Shown: one piece after another, positions 44,021 to 51,219 of the stretch
Layout of the letters: every line of letters starts with the position of its first letter
Position numbering within the stretch: position 1 is the first letter of the stretch
NCBI GenBank assembly: GCA_019636515.1
Contig: JAHBXI010000001.1
Coordinates: 434,001-498,000, forward strand
DNA: 64,000 nucleotides
Origin: Phycisphaeraceae bacterium
GTDB lineage: Bacteria; Planctomycetota; Phycisphaerae; Phycisphaerales; UBA1924
Direction: 5' to 3'
Translations under genes and position numbers: made by a program
Notes under the pieces: model-generated
Seen by the model: only the letters and a program-made list of their open reading frames with translations
The model's database searches: none
What the model was told of the DNA's origin: nothing

Positions 44021-44379
44021 GCGCGCCCATGCCCGATTATCTCATCACGATCCTCGACGCCGCGATGCTCGTCCACCTGCTCCTGCTGGTCGTGTGCATG
44101 GCACGGCTGTTCCGCAGCCCCGTGGCTTTTGATCGCCTCTTGGCGGTCGACCTGATCGGGACCCTCCTGCTGGCCACCGTGGTCCTGCTGGCGATCCGGG
44201 AGCGAGTGAGCCTGGTGCTCGACGTCGCGCTGGGACTGGCCGCCGTCGGCTTCATGGGCAGCATCCTGCTTGCCAAGTACGTCGCGGTCGAGATGCTCGA
44301 CTCGGACGACCGCGGGCCCGACGAAGAACCCGAATCGGGCCGCGGGGACTCCGACGCCGGGAGGGAGTCCCGCCCATGA
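44017..44379 (+). CDS. mrpF: Na+/H+ antiporter subunit F
   Basis: MrpF is a three-helix subunit. The 120-residue protein has VHLLLLVVCMARLFRSPVAF, the family DRLLAVDLIGTLLLATVVLL segment and LDVALGLAAVGFMGSILLAK. The start could be the GTG overlapping the mrpE stop (GTGA, used here) or the ATG at 44029. It overlaps mrpG by four bases. Confidence 0.9.
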   Translation: MSAPMPDYLITILDAAMLVHLLLLVVCMARLFRSPVAFDRLLAVDLIGTLLLATVVLLAIRERVSLVLDVALGLAAVGFMGSILLAKYVAVEMLDSDDRGPDEEPESGRGDSDAGRESRP

Positions 44380-44711
44380 CCCAGACCATCGCGGTGTTCT
44401 CCGCCGCCGCCATCATCCTCGGGACGCTCTTCAGCATCGTCGGCGTCGTCGGGTTCCTTCGCTTTCCGGACATCTACTCGCGGCTTCACGCCACCGGGAA
44501 GGTCAGCGTCTTTGGCGTCACGATCCTCCTGCTCGCCGCCGTCGTCCTCGACGTGGCGGGCATCGGCAAGGCCCTCGTCCTGATCACCTTTCTCATCCTC
44601 TCCGGGCCGGCCCTCTCTCACGCCATCTCCGCCGCCGCGTGGAGGAGCAAGGTCCCCATGGTCGGCCACGACGAGCCCGTGCGAGGTCCGGACGAACAGG
44701 GAGAGCCGTGA
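44376..44711 (+). CDS. mrpG: Na+/H+ antiporter subunit G
   Basis: MrpG is the last Mrp subunit. The 111-residue protein has three helices, with the diagnostic VGVVGFLRFPDIYSRLHATG and KVSVFGVTILLLAAVV, then ALVLITFLILSGPALSHAIS. It ends the operon of six genes encoding seven subunits (A fused to B). No terminator-like hairpin with a T-run was seen immediately downstream. Confidence 0.95.
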   Translation: MTQTIAVFSAAAIILGTLFSIVGVVGFLRFPDIYSRLHATGKVSVFGVTILLLAAVVLDVAGIGKALVLITFLILSGPALSHAISAAAWRSKVPMVGHDEPVRGPDEQGEP

Positions 44712-44793
44712 TCGGGCGGTCCCTGGACCGCACGGCCATGTATCGCGGGCGACCAGGCCCCCACCATTGCTTGCGAGGCCCCGCCGGCCATCC

Positions 44794-44825
44794 GGGCATC
44801 AGGGCATCAGGGCATCCGGGCATGG
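44794..44825. repeat. Four 8-base tandem repeats after mrpG
   Basis: Four units of gggcatcN lie head to tail: gggcatca, gggcatca, gggcatcc and gggcatgg. They sit between the convergent ends of mrpG and the small minus-strand gene. Confidence 0.75.
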
Positions 44826-44828
44826 ACT

Positions 44829-44933
44829 TCATCCGGACCTCATCCACGCAAAGGCCGCCGCGAGCAGGACAAGCGCCGACCCGGCGGCCAGCGCCATGCG
44901 CCCGATGAACTGGTGCTGGAGAATCCTTCGCAT
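44829..44933 (-). CDS. Predicted 34-residue membrane peptide
   Basis: A short frame encodes 34 residues with one hydrophobic segment, MALAAGSALVLLAAAFAWM, after a basic start (MRRILQHQ). A strong GGAGG lies seven bases before the ATG, better than many larger genes here, which supports translation. It follows the ferric-reductase-like gene by 46 bases on the same strand. A small subunit of that membrane complex, like the single-helix subunits of some oxidases, is one possible role. No homology is claimed. Confidence 0.5.
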   Translation of the reverse strand: MRRILQHQFIGRMALAAGSALVLLAAAFAWMRSG

Positions 44934-44979
44934 GTGCGAGCCTCCACCCGCGGGGCTTTCCCGGTCCCGGCCTTCCGGG

Positions 44980-46302
44980 TCATACCACGCGAAAACGCTC
45001 GGAGAGGATGTTCCATCGGTCCACGCCCATGGCCAACGCGGATTCCTCCACGCCATCCATCATCGGGTCTGGGCCACAAATCAGTACACGCCATCCCTGG
45101 AGGTTCCGACCGGCCACGGCGCGATCCAATACCTCGCGCGTGACGTACCCGGACGGTCCGGTCCAGCCCTCGGGCGGGTGCTGGGGAACGTGGACCGCGT
45201 GCAGGTTCAATTCATTCGCGAGCACGCCCAGTTCCTCCGCGAACACGGCCTTTGCCATCGTGTCAACACCGTGGATGAGAACGACCTCGCGGCGGTCCCC
45301 CGCGTCTCGCATCGTCCGCAGGATACTCATCATGGGCGTGATGCCGATCCCGCCGGCGACAAGAAGCAATCCTCCGGCTTGGTCCCCGGCACGAAAATTC
45401 CCCGCGGGCCCCTCCACATACGCGGTTGAACCCGCGCGGATGGAACCGATCGAGGCCGTAAAGTCGCCGAGTTCCTTGATCGTGAATTCGAGTTGGCTCG
45501 GGTGGTGCTCGCTCGACGAGATCGTGAACGGGTGCTGTCGGATCGACCAGGGGCTGTCGGCGAACGTCACCCACGCGAACTGCCCCGCTTCGAAGGAGAG
45601 CCCCCGGTGCCCGGCCGGCTCCAGCGAGACCCTCCAGACCCTTTCGCCGATCCTGGTCACCTCCGCGACACGGTATGGACGGGAACCCGACCTCCAGGGC
45701 TTGACCACTCGCACGTAGACGAGCAGGGCGATCGCGACGGCAGGAACCGCGACGATCGCGATGGCCTTCCACGTCGGCCCGGCGTAATGCCCCACCATCA
45801 CCACGTGGGCCGCCGCGACGAGCACGACCAGCATCGAGAGAGCGCCGTGGGTGAGCCTCCACCACTCGTAGGGGATCCCCAGCCTGTTCCTCAGGATCGA
45901 CAAGACAAGGACAAGCACAAGCGCCGCGCAGGCCGCCGAGAGCGCGCCCGCCCGCATCAGGTTCACCCGCGGGTCAAAGAACGCCGCAAAGGCCGGATCG
46001 GCGGTGATCAGGACCGCCACGTGGCCCGCGACCAGCACGGCCGCGAAGATCCCCGCCACGCGGTGGAACTGCAGCAGCGAGTCCTGTCCCAGATGACGGG
46101 AAACCCATCGCAAGCGGGCCGTCAACGCGAACTGCACGCCCATCATCCCCAGGGCGGCAAAGCCCAGCGCGACCCCGAACTCGACGCCAGGGCCGCGGGG
46201 CGGCGGGAGCGGGCCGAGGATCGCCACCGCCATCGGGAAGGCGGCCAGCACGATGTACAGGCATGCCAGGGCCAGGGCGATCGGGGTCCCGCGAACAGGC
46301 AT
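44980..46302 (-). CDS. Ferric-reductase-like flavocytochrome (NOX/FRE type)
   Basis: The 440-residue protein has an N-terminal heme-binding membrane domain of six or so helices, with His-containing segments LLQFHRVAGIFAAVLVAGHV and WWRLTHGALSMLVVLVAAAH suited to bind two hemes. An FAD-binding ferredoxin-reductase domain follows (WSIRQHPFTISSS, the RxYS-type FAD site, and VEGPAGNFR). The NAD(P)H domain has LLLVAGGIGITPMMSILRTM and VLICGPDPMMDGVEESAL. It would move electrons from cytosolic NAD(P)H across the membrane to Fe3+, oxygen or another acceptor. The start is favoured by GGGAGG six bases upstream. It follows the coiled-coil lipoprotein gene by 55 bases. Confidence 0.88.
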   Translation of the reverse strand: MPVRGTPIALALACLYIVLAAFPMAVAILGPLPPPRGPGVEFGVALGFAALGMMGVQFALTARLRWVSRHLGQDSLLQFHRVAGIFAAVLVAGHVAVLITADPAFAAFFDPRVNLMRAGALSAACAALVLVLVLSILRNRLGIPYEWWRLTHGALSMLVVLVAAAHVVMVGHYAGPTWKAIAIVAVPAVAIALLVYVRVVKPWRSGSRPYRVAEVTRIGERVWRVSLEPAGHRGLSFEAGQFAWVTFADSPWSIRQHPFTISSSEHHPSQLEFTIKELGDFTASIGSIRAGSTAYVEGPAGNFRAGDQAGGLLLVAGGIGITPMMSILRTMRDAGDRREVVLIHGVDTMAKAVFAEELGVLANELNLHAVHVPQHPPEGWTGPSGYVTREVLDRAVAGRNLQGWRVLICGPDPMMDGVEESALAMGVDRWNILSERFRVV

Positions 46303-46357
46303 GCATCGCCTCCCTCTTTTGGTGGAACCGTCGTCGGGGTGCCCTGGGGCATGCTCG

Positions 46358-47335
46358 CTACGGCCTGCCGAATACGACCATGCCGCCGGCCTCCTCGATC
46401 GCCAGCGCCCGTGAAGTGATGGACAGGACCTTGATTACCCATTCTTTCACGGGCGCGGCCGTCTCCGCCGCCGCGGGTCCTCCCGCGCCGGATGAACCCG
46501 CGCCGGATGAACCCGCGCCGGCGGCGCCTTGCTCCCCGCCCTGCCCCGCCGGTTCGGTGACAAAGCGAACCGTGCTCGCTTCTCGTGACCATCTCCCTCG
46601 CTCGATCAGGGTCCTCGGGCCGGCCTGCGCCTGAACCTGGCCCGCCCCATCCCTGGGAGGCGGCGCGGGGTGAATCCAGGCCCGCTCGTACGTCCCGTCG
46701 GCGTGGATCACCAACGCCTGCGATCGATCGGGATAGACGCTGATCCACGCCCCCATGATGGAATCCCGGCGGGCCGCGGCCGGCGCCCCCGCGCCGGACG
46801 TGGTCGGCTCACCGTCGGCGCTCATCGGGGGGGGCGTCTGGTCCGCGGCCTCGACCAACGGCATCTCCGCGAGCGCGGCGGACGAAATCTCGGTTTCCTC
46901 ATACCCGCCGCCCAGGTCCAGGAAGGGGATGAAACTGTTGATCGAACCGATGGTCTTGCGGACCGATGCCAGGTGCGTATCGAGACGCCCGAGGGATTGC
47001 TCGATCGAATTCAGAAGCGCCAGTTGGGCCTCCAGGCCGCCCAGGGAATGGTTCGTGCGGTCGATCCGTTCCAGTCCCTTCTCGACGCGGTCGATCAGCG
47101 CGTTGGTACGGTCAAGCCGGGTCAGCCCCTCTTCCACGCGGTCGAGACGATCGTTGGTCTGGGCAAGCAGCGTGTTCGCCGACGAAAGGCCCTGGTTGGC
47201 TTCGTCCATCGCGAACTGCACGCAGACCAACTGACCGTTGGCGGCGCGAAGTTCATCCCGAATCTCCCGGACGATGCATCCCGGCAGCGCCGCGGACGCC
47301 GCCAGCGTGCCCGTGATGATCAGGTTTATCTTCAT
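46358..47335 (-). CDS. Coiled-coil lipoprotein of unknown function
   Basis: The 325-residue protein has a signal peptide with lipobox ALPGC (IITGTLAASAALPGCIV). A helical region follows, with a 16-17-residue tandem repeat (LDRVEEGLTRLDRTNA, IDRVEKGLERIDRTNH), predicted to be a coiled coil, up to about residue 130. The C-terminal half reads IMGAWISVYPDRSQALVIHA, then a Gly/Ser linker from a 15-base DNA repeat near 46500, and WVIKVLSITSRALAIEEAGG. The last part resembles a lipocalin-like barrel but is not identified. The ATG at 47335 follows a TATACT box by five bases. It may anchor a complex with the downstream reductase. Confidence 0.65.
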   Translation of the reverse strand: MKINLIITGTLAASAALPGCIVREIRDELRAANGQLVCVQFAMDEANQGLSSANTLLAQTNDRLDRVEEGLTRLDRTNALIDRVEKGLERIDRTNHSLGGLEAQLALLNSIEQSLGRLDTHLASVRKTIGSINSFIPFLDLGGGYEETEISSAALAEMPLVEAADQTPPPMSADGEPTTSGAGAPAAARRDSIMGAWISVYPDRSQALVIHADGTYERAWIHPAPPPRDGAGQVQAQAGPRTLIERGRWSREASTVRFVTEPAGQGGEQGAAGAGSSGAGSSGAGGPAAAETAAPVKEWVIKVLSITSRALAIEEAGGMVVFGRP

Positions 47336-47340
47336 GACGG

Positions 47341-47346
47341 AGTATA
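47341..47346 (-). promoter_or_regulatory. -10-like box TATACT abutting the coiled-coil lipoprotein start
   Basis: TATACT is a five-of-six match to the consensus and ends five bases before ATG 47335 on the minus strand. Confidence 0.5.
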
Positions 47347-47389
47347 CGAGGGGCCACCGCGGCGCTTGCGTCGTGTCCGGGCGCGCGTG

Positions 47390-47395
47390 TATGCT
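47390..47395 (+). promoter_or_regulatory. -10-like box TATGCT upstream of the DUF2235 gene
   Basis: TATGCT lies 22 bases before ATG 47418, leaving room for the GGGAGG at 47406-47411. It shares an 82-base divergent region with the lipoprotein promoter. Confidence 0.4.
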
Positions 47396-47417
47396 CGCGC
47401 GACTCGGGAGGTGGTTC

Positions 47418-48590
47418 ATGTCCAGGTCTGTGGTCCTGTGCTTTGACGGCACCAACAACAGCGTCCACGGGGACCGCACCAACGTCGGTCGGCTGTTCGA
47501 GTGCCTGGAACGTTCCGACCGCCAGGTCGTGTACTACGACCCGGGGGTCGGCACGCTCTCGGACCCGGCCTCGCTCACGGCCACGGGGCGGGCCGTCTCT
47601 CGCGCCCTGGACGGGGCGATCGGCCACTCCCTGCGGGACAATTACGGCGAGGCGATGGAGTTTCTGGTCCGTCACCACCGCCCGGACGATGATCTTTTTC
47701 TGTTCGGCTTCTCACGTGGGGCGTACACCGCCCGGGCGGTGGCCGCGGGGATCCACGCGGTCGGCATCATCCGACCCGAGCACGAGAACATGATTCCCTA
47801 CTCCTGGTCCGTGCTCACCAACGAGCAGGAGCAGGGCAAGGACGACTACTTCAAGACGGCCGCGCGCTTCAATTCGTCGTTCTCGTCTGGCCCGACGAGC
47901 GTGCATTTCCTCGGCGCGTGGGACACCGTCAGTTCGCTCGGCTGGATCTGGGATTTCCGCAGCGTCCCGTTCACCTCCACGAACCCCTCCATCCGCCATG
48001 TGCGCCATGCCGTGGCGATCGACGAGCGACGCGCGTTCTTCCGCTCGAACCTCTACTGCTTCACGGGCAAGCAGGAAGCCGGCGGCCGTCGAATCGTGAC
48101 GCCGCCCGTTCCCGGCCAGGACCTCAAGGAAGTGTGGTTCGCGGGCGTTCACTCCGACGTCGGGGGCGGATACCCCGATGAGCACGGCCAACTCTCCAAG
48201 ATCGCCCTCCAGTGGATGATCCGCGAGGCCACGGCCCCGAGGGACATCACGCAGGCCGGACGGGCGGTGCGAACGGCCTGTCTCTACGTCAACCACGACG
48301 CCGTGGCCCGTTGCCTGGGCAAGACGGGGGAGCAATCGACTCCCGACGCGCTGGCCCCGGCCAACCGCTCGCTGACCCCCCGCTGGTGGATCGGGGAGAT
48401 TCTGCCGCGGCGATCCTGGGACTCTCTCTCGGGGAAGAAGCGATGGCGGTGGCCCAACGCCGCGAAGCGACGCGCGGTTGCCCCGGGATCGACGATCCAC
48501 GTTTCGGTGCGGGATCGTCTCGGGGATCCGACGGTGGGGTATCGGCCGGTGAATCTTCCGCCGCTGGATCAACTGCAGGTCGAGTCCTGA
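47418..48590 (+). CDS. DUF2235 (Tle1-like) alpha/beta hydrolase
   Basis: DUF2235 proteins are alpha/beta hydrolases, some being phospholipase effectors (Tle1) of type VI secretion. The 390-residue protein opens with the family motif VVLCFDGTNNSVHGDRTNVG. The nucleophile motif LFGFSRGAYTARAVA carries the catalytic Ser in GxSxG. Other family parts are GAWDTVSSLG and the acidic-His region EVWFAGVHSDVGGGYPDEHG. It lacks a signal peptide. No type VI secretion genes or immunity partner lie nearby, so a housekeeping lipid role is as likely as a toxin. GGGAGG precedes the ATG. It is divergent from the coiled-coil lipoprotein gene. Confidence 0.85.
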   Translation: MSRSVVLCFDGTNNSVHGDRTNVGRLFECLERSDRQVVYYDPGVGTLSDPASLTATGRAVSRALDGAIGHSLRDNYGEAMEFLVRHHRPDDDLFLFGFSRGAYTARAVAAGIHAVGIIRPEHENMIPYSWSVLTNEQEQGKDDYFKTAARFNSSFSSGPTSVHFLGAWDTVSSLGWIWDFRSVPFTSTNPSIRHVRHAVAIDERRAFFRSNLYCFTGKQEAGGRRIVTPPVPGQDLKEVWFAGVHSDVGGGYPDEHGQLSKIALQWMIREATAPRDITQAGRAVRTACLYVNHDAVARCLGKTGEQSTPDALAPANRSLTPRWWIGEILPRRSWDSLSGKKRWRWPNAAKRRAVAPGSTIHVSVRDRLGDPTVGYRPVNLPPLDQLQVES

Positions 48591-48670
48591 GGGTCATTGG
48601 CCGTGGGCGGGTCTTTGGACGGCACGGCTCGCCGGCGAGCATCCACGCCGATCGTCCAGGCCCCCCGGCC

Positions 48671-48676
48671 TAAACT
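48671..48676 (+). promoter_or_regulatory. -10-like box TAAACT abutting the ffh start
   Basis: TAAACT ends six bases before ATG 48683, with no Shine-Dalgarno sequence between. Confidence 0.45.
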
Positions 48677-48682
48677 CGACGC

Positions 48683-50233
48683 ATGTTCGAACGGCTCTCC
48701 GAAGGATTCACCAACGTCTTCCGTAAACTGTCCGGCCAGGACAAGATCTCCGAGGCGAACGTCACGGAGGCGATGGCCGATGTTCGCACCGCGCTGCTGG
48801 ACGCCGACGTCCACCTGAGCGTCGCGGATTCCTTCTGCGAGAAGGTCCTGCAGGACGCCGTGGGGCGTCGGGTCACGCAGAGCCTCAAGCCCGGCCAGGA
48901 GATGATCGGGATCGTGCATCGGCGGCTGGTCGAACTCCTGGGCGGAGAGGTGGAAGCCACGCGCTCGTCGATGGACCTGGTCGATCCGGCGACGGGGCTG
49001 CCCGTGCCGGCCGCGCTGGGGATGGGTCGGGACCTGGCCGAGTCGGGGATCCCCCGCATCTCACCCGGCCCGACGATCGTGATGATGTGCGGTCTGCAAG
49101 GATCGGGGAAGACCACCACCTGCGGCAAAGTCGCGGCGTACCTGAGGAAGCGCGGGCGGTCCGTCATGCTTGCCGCCGCGGATCTTCAGCGGCCCGCCGC
49201 GGTCGAGCAACTCGAGACCGTGGCCCGGCACGCCGACACCGGATCTTCCGGAAGTTCCCCCGTGACGTTCTACGGCGAGCCGGACAAGATCGCGGCCTAC
49301 GGCCAGGCGGTCGGGGTGGCGGTGGACGTGTGCGCCCGGGCGGTCGAGGCGGCGCGGGCGCGCGGCGTGGACACGGTTATTCTTGACACGGCCGGGCGAC
49401 TGCACGTCAACGACGCGCTCATGGATGAACTCAGGGCCATCAACGCGAAGGTCCGGCCGCACCGGGTTCTGCTGGTCGTCGACGCGATGACCGGGCAGGA
49501 CGCGGTCAACTCCGCCCGGGCTTTCCACGAGGCCCTGGGCATCCACGGGGTCGTGCTTACGAAGTTTGATTCCGACACCAGGGGCGGCGCGGCCCTCTCG
49601 GTCAAGCACGTGACGGGCGCTCCCATCACGTTCGTGGGCGTCGGTGAGAAGATCGACGCGCTGGAGGAGTTCCACGCCGAGCGGATGGCGGGCCGCATCC
49701 TGGGGATGGGCGACGTGGTTTCCCTGGTCGAGAAGGCCCAGGAGCAGGTCAGTCAGCAGGAGGCCGAGGACCTCCAGAAGAAACTGGAAAAGGGGGAACT
49801 CACGATGGACGACTTCCTCTCCCAGATGAAGGCGATCCGTCGCATGGGACCGCTCAAGCAACTCCTGGGTCTTCTCCCGGGCGTCGGCCCCATGCTCAAG
49901 GAGGCCGATATCGACGACCGGCAGATGGACCGCGTCGAGGCGATGATCCACTCGATGACCCCCGCCGAGCGCCGGAAACCCGAGGTCATCGACCTGTCCC
50001 GCCGCCGCCGTGTCGCCACCGGCTCGGGAACTACCCAGGACGACGTGGGACGCCTGGTCAAGCAGTTCTCCGCGGTGAGCAAGGTCACGCGACAGATGGC
50101 CGGCCTGACCGGGCGGGAGAAGGCCGCCGCCGTCCAGGCGATGCAGGCCGGGGTGGGCGTCCCCGGATTCACCGCCCGCAAATCGACCGCCTCACCGAGC
50201 ATCAAGGACCGATTCAAGAAGCGCAAACGCTGA
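48683..50233 (+). CDS. ffh: Signal recognition particle protein Ffh
   Basis: Ffh binds signal sequences and 4.5S RNA to target nascent chains to SecYEG. The N domain (residues 1 to about 100) begins MFERLSEGFTNVFRKLSGQD. The G domain has GLQGSGKTTTCGKVAAYLRK (G1), AAADLQRPAAVEQLE, ILDTAGRLHVNDALMDEL (G3) and TKFDSDTRGGAALSVK (G4). The M domain has DFLSQMKAIRRMGPLKQLLG and PEVIDLSRRRRVATGSG, the RNA-binding part. Length is 516 residues, with a short basic tail. The start is set by the TAAACT box. No SRP RNA gene was seen in this window. Confidence 0.97.
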   Translation: MFERLSEGFTNVFRKLSGQDKISEANVTEAMADVRTALLDADVHLSVADSFCEKVLQDAVGRRVTQSLKPGQEMIGIVHRRLVELLGGEVEATRSSMDLVDPATGLPVPAALGMGRDLAESGIPRISPGPTIVMMCGLQGSGKTTTCGKVAAYLRKRGRSVMLAAADLQRPAAVEQLETVARHADTGSSGSSPVTFYGEPDKIAAYGQAVGVAVDVCARAVEAARARGVDTVILDTAGRLHVNDALMDELRAINAKVRPHRVLLVVDAMTGQDAVNSARAFHEALGIHGVVLTKFDSDTRGGAALSVKHVTGAPITFVGVGEKIDALEEFHAERMAGRILGMGDVVSLVEKAQEQVSQQEAEDLQKKLEKGELTMDDFLSQMKAIRRMGPLKQLLGLLPGVGPMLKEADIDDRQMDRVEAMIHSMTPAERRKPEVIDLSRRRRVATGSGTTQDDVGRLVKQFSAVSKVTRQMAGLTGREKAAAVQAMQAGVGVPGFTARKSTASPSIKDRFKKRKR

Positions 50234-50267
50234 GGGAGGGCGAACGCGGACCCGCCCGGGCATGAAA

Positions 50268-50291
50268 ACGCCCGGCGCATCGGCCGGGCGT
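50268..50291 (-). terminator. Intrinsic terminator for the minus-strand gene
   Basis: A perfect nine-base stem (acgcccggc and gccgggcgt) with a six-base loop is followed on the minus strand by TTTT. It ends the unit of the gene at 50322. On the plus strand no T-run follows, so it would stop ffh transcripts only weakly. Confidence 0.75.
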
Positions 50292-50321
50292 CGGATGGCT
50301 TGCACGCGGCGTCCCGTGCGA

Positions 50322-51164
50322 TTACTTTTCACCGCTCTCGCCGGCGCCCTCGGTCTTCTTCTTTTCGACGAGTTTGCGGACATCGTCGGGAATCTCGAAC
50401 TTTTCCCTGGGGATATCCGTGTTCAACTCGATCGACTCGTAGGTCATGCTGCTCGACATCCCCACCATGCTGGATGTCATCTTGAAGGGGACCTTGATCC
50501 CCGCGATCTCCCGGTAATCCAGGAGCATGGTCGAGACGTTGTAGACGTTTCCCTGGGATTCCTGCTCACCTTCCATCTTGACCAGCAGGCCGGACCCGGC
50601 CTCGTAGAAACGCACCTGCTTGGGCCCGTTCAGGGGCGTGAACTCGACCTTGTAGCACTCGACCCCCTCGACCTCGGCCTTGCCGATGGTGTTCACCGCC
50701 GAGTAATACTTGTCAAGGCTCACCTCGCTTTGCAGGTCGCACTCCTTGAGGAGTTGATCCCGCTCGGCCCCTTCCATCAGCGTGGGACCGGTCATCGGGT
50801 TGCGCTGCCAGGCGGTCTCCCCTGAGAGGCCCGACTCGAACTTCATGCCCATCATCTCCATCGCCGAGTACATCGCCCCGTGGGCCTGGAACGACTCGAT
50901 CGTGCCCTTGAGGCCCTGAGCCGGGATCTCGAACACCCCCTTGTTGCGCTTCGACGTCACCCCCTTGATCGCTTCCTCGCCGCCGATCGCCTTGATGTAG
51001 CGAGCGTGGATCTCCTTCCCGTCCGGGAGCGTTGATGTGGCCTCGACCGCCGGGGCGGCCGGCTGCACCAGGGCCAACGCCGGGGAGACGCACACCGCCG
51101 TACACGCCGCCGCCACGCCGATCATCCCGAGCCACGACCGCGACGCCTTCGAAGAACCTTTCAT
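50322..51164 (-). CDS. Exported protein of unknown function
   Basis: The 280-residue protein has a signal peptide (MIGVAAACTAVCVSPALA after a basic start). The mature part reads LPDGKEIHARYIKAIGGEEA, then strands including YNVSTMLLDYREIAGIKVPF and VRFYEAGSGLLVKMEGEQE. This layout resembles the LolA/outer-membrane lipoprotein-sorting-like fold of some planctomycete exported proteins, but the resemblance is by eye. The C-terminus is charged. The start at ATG 51164 has GGAG nine bases upstream; in-frame ATGs at 51179 and 51197 lack one. The protein is probably periplasmic. Function unknown. Confidence 0.7.
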   Translation of the reverse strand: MKGSSKASRSWLGMIGVAAACTAVCVSPALALVQPAAPAVEATSTLPDGKEIHARYIKAIGGEEAIKGVTSKRNKGVFEIPAQGLKGTIESFQAHGAMYSAMEMMGMKFESGLSGETAWQRNPMTGPTLMEGAERDQLLKECDLQSEVSLDKYYSAVNTIGKAEVEGVECYKVEFTPLNGPKQVRFYEAGSGLLVKMEGEQESQGNVYNVSTMLLDYREIAGIKVPFKMTSSMVGMSSSMTYESIELNTDIPREKFEIPDDVRKLVEKKKTEGAGESGEK

Positions 51165-51219
51165 CGCCTTTGACTCCATTCGAGCCGGGAGGATCACCCG
51201 CCGGCCCGTCGCCAGTGAA

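Noticed and set aside
47418..48590. Type VI secretion effector-immunity module
   Set aside because: The DUF2235 domain alone is not enough. No VgrG, Hcp, PAAR, immunity-like lipoprotein partner or adaptor lies nearby, and the divergent lipoprotein has a different layout.
48671..50291. 4.5S SRP RNA gene near ffh
   Set aside because: Flanking spacers are too short, and the hairpin at 50268-50291 is a terminator-like stem without the GGAA-type SRP loop.
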